Part shown: positions 61,134 through 64,000 of the stretch, piece by piece
Layout: every line of letters starts with the position of its first letter
Position numbering within the stretch: the stretch's first letter is position 1
Source: Stenotrophomonas rhizophila
Lineage (GTDB): Bacteria; Pseudomonadota; Gammaproteobacteria; Xanthomonadales; Xanthomonadaceae
Assembly: GCF_003651185.1 (NCBI RefSeq)
Contig: NZ_RCDC01000006.1
Coordinates: forward strand, 1 to 64,000
Length of the DNA stretch: 64,000 bases
Direction of reading: 5' to 3'
Position numbers and translations under genes: made by a program
The notes under the pieces: generated by a model
Told to the model about the DNA's origin: nothing
Databases searched by the model: none
What the model saw: the letters and a program-made list of their open reading frames with translations, nothing else

Positions 61134-61688
61134 TCACACCGCGCGCGGTGCCATCTTCCACAGCAACGCGCGGAACGGCGCCAGCAGGAACACGCCGATC
61201 GTCAGCTTCACCGCCAGATCGCCCAGCGCCCAGCTCACCCACGGCAGGCTGGAACCGGCGAAGGCGATGCTCCAGAAAATCGTCGTATCCAGCGTCGCGC
61301 TGCAGGTCGTTGCGACCATCGGCGCGCGCCACCAGTGCCCGCGGCGCAGCCGGTCGAACACGGTGATGTCCAGCAGCTGCGCGGCGATGAAGGCCAGGCA
61401 CGAGGCCACCGCGATCCGCGGCGTGGCGATCCAGATCGACAGCAGTACCGCCAACGCGAACCCGGCCCAGGCCACCCGCCGCGCCGCCGCCGGGCCGAAG
61501 CGGCGATTGATCAGGTTGCTGACCAGGAATGCCACCGGGTAGCTGAAGGCACCCCAGGTCAGCCAGTCATTGATCGGGTACTGCACCAGCACGTTCGAGC
61601 CCAGCACCACCGCGCCCATGGCCAGCACCGCCAGCAGCAGCGAGCGCGGGGTCAACGGGGCAAAGGCAATGGCAGGACGCGCGGACAT
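61134..61688 (-). CDS. VUT family transporter (YhhQ-like, queuosine-precursor type)
   Basis: This 184-residue membrane protein has five or six helices. The family pattern is LTWGAFSYPVAFLVSNLINRRFG, FIAAQLLDITVFDRLRRGHWWRAP, and SATLDTTIFWSIAF. VUT/YhhQ members import queuosine precursors or related bases. It is about the usual length though somewhat short at the N-terminus. It follows two tandem secreted-protein genes on the same strand, 76 bp apart. Confidence 0.88.
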   Translation of the reverse strand: MSARPAIAFAPLTPRSLLLAVLAMGAVVLGSNVLVQYPINDWLTWGAFSYPVAFLVSNLINRRFGPAAARRVAWAGFALAVLLSIWIATPRIAVASCLAFIAAQLLDITVFDRLRRGHWWRAPMVATTCSATLDTTIFWSIAFAGSSLPWVSWALGDLAVKLTIGVFLLAPFRALLWKMAPRAV

Positions 61689-61764
61689 GGCGAGCCGGGG
61701 AAGTCGGGGGAAGCGGCGGATTATCCGGGCTTGGCCGGCCCAGGGCCAGCCCGGACCGGTTCAG

Positions 61765-62292
61765 TCAGAAGCGTTCGCTCATGCTGGTGGCCGCCGCATC
61801 CTGGGTCGGCAGGAACGCCAGCGCGGCGCCTTTGGCATCGGCCACCATCCAGCCCGCGCCGGCCGGGGTCGGCGTGAACGCCAGCACATCGCCCACCTTC
61901 ACCCCTGCCGCCGGGTTGTCGGCACGCGCCGGCCAGGCCACCACGGCCGGTGCATCCGGGGCCTGCGGGTTCTTCAGCGCCACCTGGTAGCTGCCGTCGG
62001 GCTGGTGCGCCACGCGCTCCACGGTGAGCGGCGGTAGCGGGCCGGCCTTCTGCCGCTTCGCGGCCCGGGCGGTCAGGTTGTGCGGCATGGAGGCGTCATG
62101 CAGTTCGCTGACCCCCAACGCACTGAGCCAGACCGGTGCGGTGATCACCGCCAGGCTCACCACCGAGGTGGTGAGGACGCTGCTGGTGACCGGCGAGGCA
62201 TTGCTGAGGTTCTGGGCGCTGACCGGCAGGCTGGTCGCGAGCAAGGCCAGCGCCAGCAGTGGCGCAACGGCAGGACGGGATATCCGGTTCAT
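61765..62292 (-). CDS. Secreted protein, paralogue of the next gene upstream
   Basis: This 175-residue protein has a signal peptide (cleavage near LPVSAQ) and a short hydrophobic segment (TSVVSLAVITAPVWLSALG). The C-terminal half AGPLPPLTVERV to ALAFLPTQ is shared with the gene at 62327-62848, which matches at PVTSSV, TAPVWL, KAGPLPPLTVE, NPQAPD, AWPAR-DNPAA and ALAFLP. The two are a tandem duplication, 34 bp apart, in one operon. I recognise no family and can give no function. Confidence 0.8.
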   Translation of the reverse strand: MNRISRPAVAPLLALALLATSLPVSAQNLSNASPVTSSVLTTSVVSLAVITAPVWLSALGVSELHDASMPHNLTARAAKRQKAGPLPPLTVERVAHQPDGSYQVALKNPQAPDAPAVVAWPARADNPAAGVKVGDVLAFTPTPAGAGWMVADAKGAALAFLPTQDAAATSMSERF

Positions 62293-62326
62293 TCAATAGC
62301 TCCGCGAGACGGTGGACAGCAAGGGG

Positions 62327-62848
62327 TTACCAACGTGCACTCGGCTGCGCCGCCGCCGCATCGATGGGCAGGAAGGCCAAGGCCGTGCCTTCGGCCGTGG
62401 TCACGGTCCAGCCGGCGCCGCCCTGGGTGGGCGTCAGCGCCAGTACGTCGCCCACCGCCACCGCGGCTGCCGGGTTGTCCTCGCGCGCGGGCCAGGCAAT
62501 CACGGCCAGGTCGTCCGGTGCCTGCGGATTCTGCAGGGCCATCTCGATGCCGCCTTCTGGCGTGTGCTCCACCTTCTCCACGGTGAGCGGCGGCAGCGGC
62601 CCGGCTTTGCCACGTGCGTCCTTGGCCGCGCGGCTGCGTCGGGCCGAAGCGTCGCTGGCCTTGCTCAGGCCGGCCGAGACCAGCCACACCGGTGCGGTCA
62701 CCACCACCACGCTCACCACCGAGGTGACGATGACGCTGCTGGTCACCGGGTGATTGATGCCCACCACCTGCGCGGGCGCGGGCAGGCTGGCCGCGCACAC
62801 GGCAATGGCCAGCAGCGGTGCAACGACTCTGCGCGAAACACGTGTCAT
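62327..62848 (-). CDS. Secreted protein, tandem paralogue
   Basis: This 173-residue protein has a signal peptide (cleavage near LPAPAQ) and a hydrophobic segment (VVSVVVVTAPVWLVSAGLS). The domain after KAGPLPPLTVEKVEH is shared with the gene at 61765. It is the upstream member of the pair. DUF2145 gene lies 67 bp upstream on the same strand, so all three may form one operon. Function unknown. Confidence 0.8.
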   Translation of the reverse strand: MTRVSRRVVAPLLAIAVCAASLPAPAQVVGINHPVTSSVIVTSVVSVVVVTAPVWLVSAGLSKASDASARRSRAAKDARGKAGPLPPLTVEKVEHTPEGGIEMALQNPQAPDDLAVIAWPAREDNPAAAVAVGDVLALTPTQGGAGWTVTTAEGTALAFLPIDAAAAQPSARW

Positions 62849-62915
62849 CGAAGATCCTTCTGATGTCTCAACTTGGGTCCGCAGTATGCCCGCTGGCGGG
62901 CTGCCCGCTGCTGAC

Positions 62916-63779
62916 TCACGGTTTGGGGGCGGTAATGCCTTTCACCGGTACATGCGGCACGGCCAGCTCCTGCTGCAGGCTGCTGCGCAGTTGCAGGAAA
63001 TCAAAGATCGATTCCACCGTCACCACCGAGTAATTGCCGGAAATGCGCTCGCTGGCCGGGTGGTCGGTAACGGCCGCATTGGGCACGAAGAAGCGCGCGC
63101 CGAGCCGCTTGGCCACGCCGATGTGCAGCGTGCTGGGCGTATACATGTGCCGCTGCAGCCATTGCTGCGCCTGGGTGCGGTTGACAATCAGGGTGCGCTC
63201 TTCCACCTGCGCCATCGCCGCGCCCAGTACTTCCAGGATCCACTGGTTGGAATTCTGGTACTCGGTGCGGAACGGATACGCCACCACGCTGTAGCGCGCT
63301 TCATGCAGCGCCTTGGCCTGGATCGCCGGCTGGGTGAGCATCGCCTTGAGTGCATCGCGCAGCGCAGGCGTCGGCACGCCGATGCGCAGGTCGGTATGGC
63401 TGGAGGTCTCGCCGATGAAGGTGGCGACCCCTTCGCGGAACAGGTGCGACTCAGCGGTCTTGCACGGATTGAGCAGGTGCACCGCGCGCCACTGCCCATC
63501 GTCTTCGCGCAGCAGGAAGGCCAGATGGCTGTGGCGGAGGCCGTACTTGCTCAGGTCCTGGCCACCGCGGGCGATCAGCACCACGTCCACGCCATCGAGT
63601 GCATCCAATGCGTCGGTGGTGGCCAGGGCCACATCGAACATGGAGGCCAACGCAGCCGGTGTGGGATAGCGTTCGGTGCACTGCGGTTCGGCGTGTGCGG
63701 TCAGCGCAGCGCCCAGCAATACACCACACAGCAGAACGGGGTGCAGGCGCTTGATCAGTGCAGCGAAGGGTACATCCAT
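62916..63779 (-). CDS. DUF2145 family exported protein
   Basis: This 287-residue protein has a signal peptide (PVLLCGVLLGAALTAHA). The DUF2145 pattern is clear: VVLIARGGQDLSKYGLRHSH, WRAVHLLNPCKTAESHLFREG, and later LGAAMAQVEERTLIVNRTQ. A conserved Cys (LNPCKT) and His (HSHLAF) suggest a papain-like fold, but no activity has been shown that I know of. It heads the probable operon with the two tandem paralogues. Confidence 0.85.
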   Translation of the reverse strand: MDVPFAALIKRLHPVLLCGVLLGAALTAHAEPQCTERYPTPAALASMFDVALATTDALDALDGVDVVLIARGGQDLSKYGLRHSHLAFLLREDDGQWRAVHLLNPCKTAESHLFREGVATFIGETSSHTDLRIGVPTPALRDALKAMLTQPAIQAKALHEARYSVVAYPFRTEYQNSNQWILEVLGAAMAQVEERTLIVNRTQAQQWLQRHMYTPSTLHIGVAKRLGARFFVPNAAVTDHPASERISGNYSVVTVESIFDFLQLRSSLQQELAVPHVPVKGITAPKP

Positions 63780-63836
63780 GTCACACAGTCTCCGGCGGCA
63801 CCGGCCGCGGCCGCATCATAACGCTGTGCGATGCCG

Positions 63837-64000
63837 TCAGGCCTGAATCTCCAACCGCGCGCGTACGTCCTCGGCAACGCGCGTGGTCTCGCGCAGCGGC
63901 TCGATGCGGCCCTGCGTCTGCCAGTCCAGCCAGCGCGCCTGCAACCGGCCACGGTCGCGCAGCGCGTGCTGGAAGTGCGCCAGCCGTCCCTGCGCCTGGT
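63837..64000 (-). CDS. Partial gene, C-terminal end only
   Basis: Only the last 54 or so codons are in the window. The translated end is helical and rich in Arg, Gln and Leu (LAHFQHALRDRGRLQ, then ARWLDWQTQGRIEPLRE) and stops at 63837. The Phe-Gln then Trp-x-x-Trp spacing recalls the tail of UPF0158-like proteins, but that is a weak guess. The stop is 57 bp past the start of the DUF2145 gene, so the two are probably not overlapping. Confidence 0.5.
   Translation of the reverse strand, partial: QAQGRLAHFQHALRDRGRLQARWLDWQTQGRIEPLRETTRVAEDVRARLEIQA

Overview
The window is a 64-kb piece of a high-GC gammaproteobacterial chromosome, most likely Stenotrophomonas or a close Xanthomonadaceae relative. 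Two things point there: the intergenic gaps carry GTAG-headed palindromes (core GTAGTGCCGGCCGCTGGCCGGC-like, the SMAG repeats typical of S. maltophilia and relatives), and the genes look xanthomonad throughout (PutA without an N-terminal DNA-binding domain, a DUF2244-coxBA-ctaG-coxC-SURF1-ctaAB cluster, an Oar-like TonB receptor). This assignment is inferred from sequence features only.

Layout. 0-0.34 kb: end of an rRNA operon with two tandem 5S genes, each with its own terminator. 0.34-0.88 kb: a gene-free patch of interleaved inverted repeats. 0.9-11.1 kb: envelope and secreted functions (M28 peptidase lipoprotein, a VNG-repeat beta-solenoid protein, EnvC-type amidase activator, CtpA-type protease, rhomboid, FadL porin, a GlxA-like regulator divergent from a tautomerase, a small secreted protein). 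11.1-14.4 kb: putA. 14.6-23.1 kb: the aa3 cytochrome c oxidase operon with assembly factors and heme A synthesis, including a 44-residue membrane protein and one antisense small membrane gene. 23.2-26.5 kb: a Tiki/EreA-like secreted protein, a lower-GC hypothetical gene flanked by GTAG-headed repeats, and a bile-acid-symporter-type transporter. 26.5-33.4 kb: housekeeping genes (dnaG, yqeY, rpsU, tsaD, folB) interleaved with membrane and secreted proteins. 33.4-39.5 kb: mechanosensitive channel, a GH3 glycosidase with a LacI-type operator at its promoter, a lipoprotein and a PQQ-dependent sugar dehydrogenase.

39.6-52.2 kb is the most coherent accessory block. Two divergent gene sets flank one short promoter region. 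Leftward: SH3-NlpC/P60 endopeptidase, L-Ala-D/L-Glu-type epimerase, RpiR/SIS regulator, L,D-transpeptidase-family enzyme, APC permease. Rightward: transglutaminase-like enzyme, Oar-like TonB-dependent receptor, beta-lactamase-fold serine hydrolase, VanX-type D-Ala-D-Ala dipeptidase, small membrane protein. Together these could take in cell-wall peptides through the outer membrane, trim and cut them in the periplasm, and epimerise and consume the dipeptide in the cytoplasm. Two AT-rich palindromes about three helical turns apart in the divergent promoter are candidate regulator sites. The system as a whole is my inference; the enzyme families are read directly from motifs.

52.8-64 kb: EF-hand secreted protein, HAD hydrolase, DUF1338 2-oxoadipate dioxygenase/decarboxylase, succinyl-CoA:acetate CoA-transferase, a possible small RNA ending in an orphan terminator, glnE, a SMAG dimer followed by five degenerate 17-bp tandem repeats, a VUT-family transporter, two tandem paralogous secreted proteins, a DUF2145 protein and the 3' end of an unrecognised gene. 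No phage, insertion sequence, CRISPR or tRNA was found.
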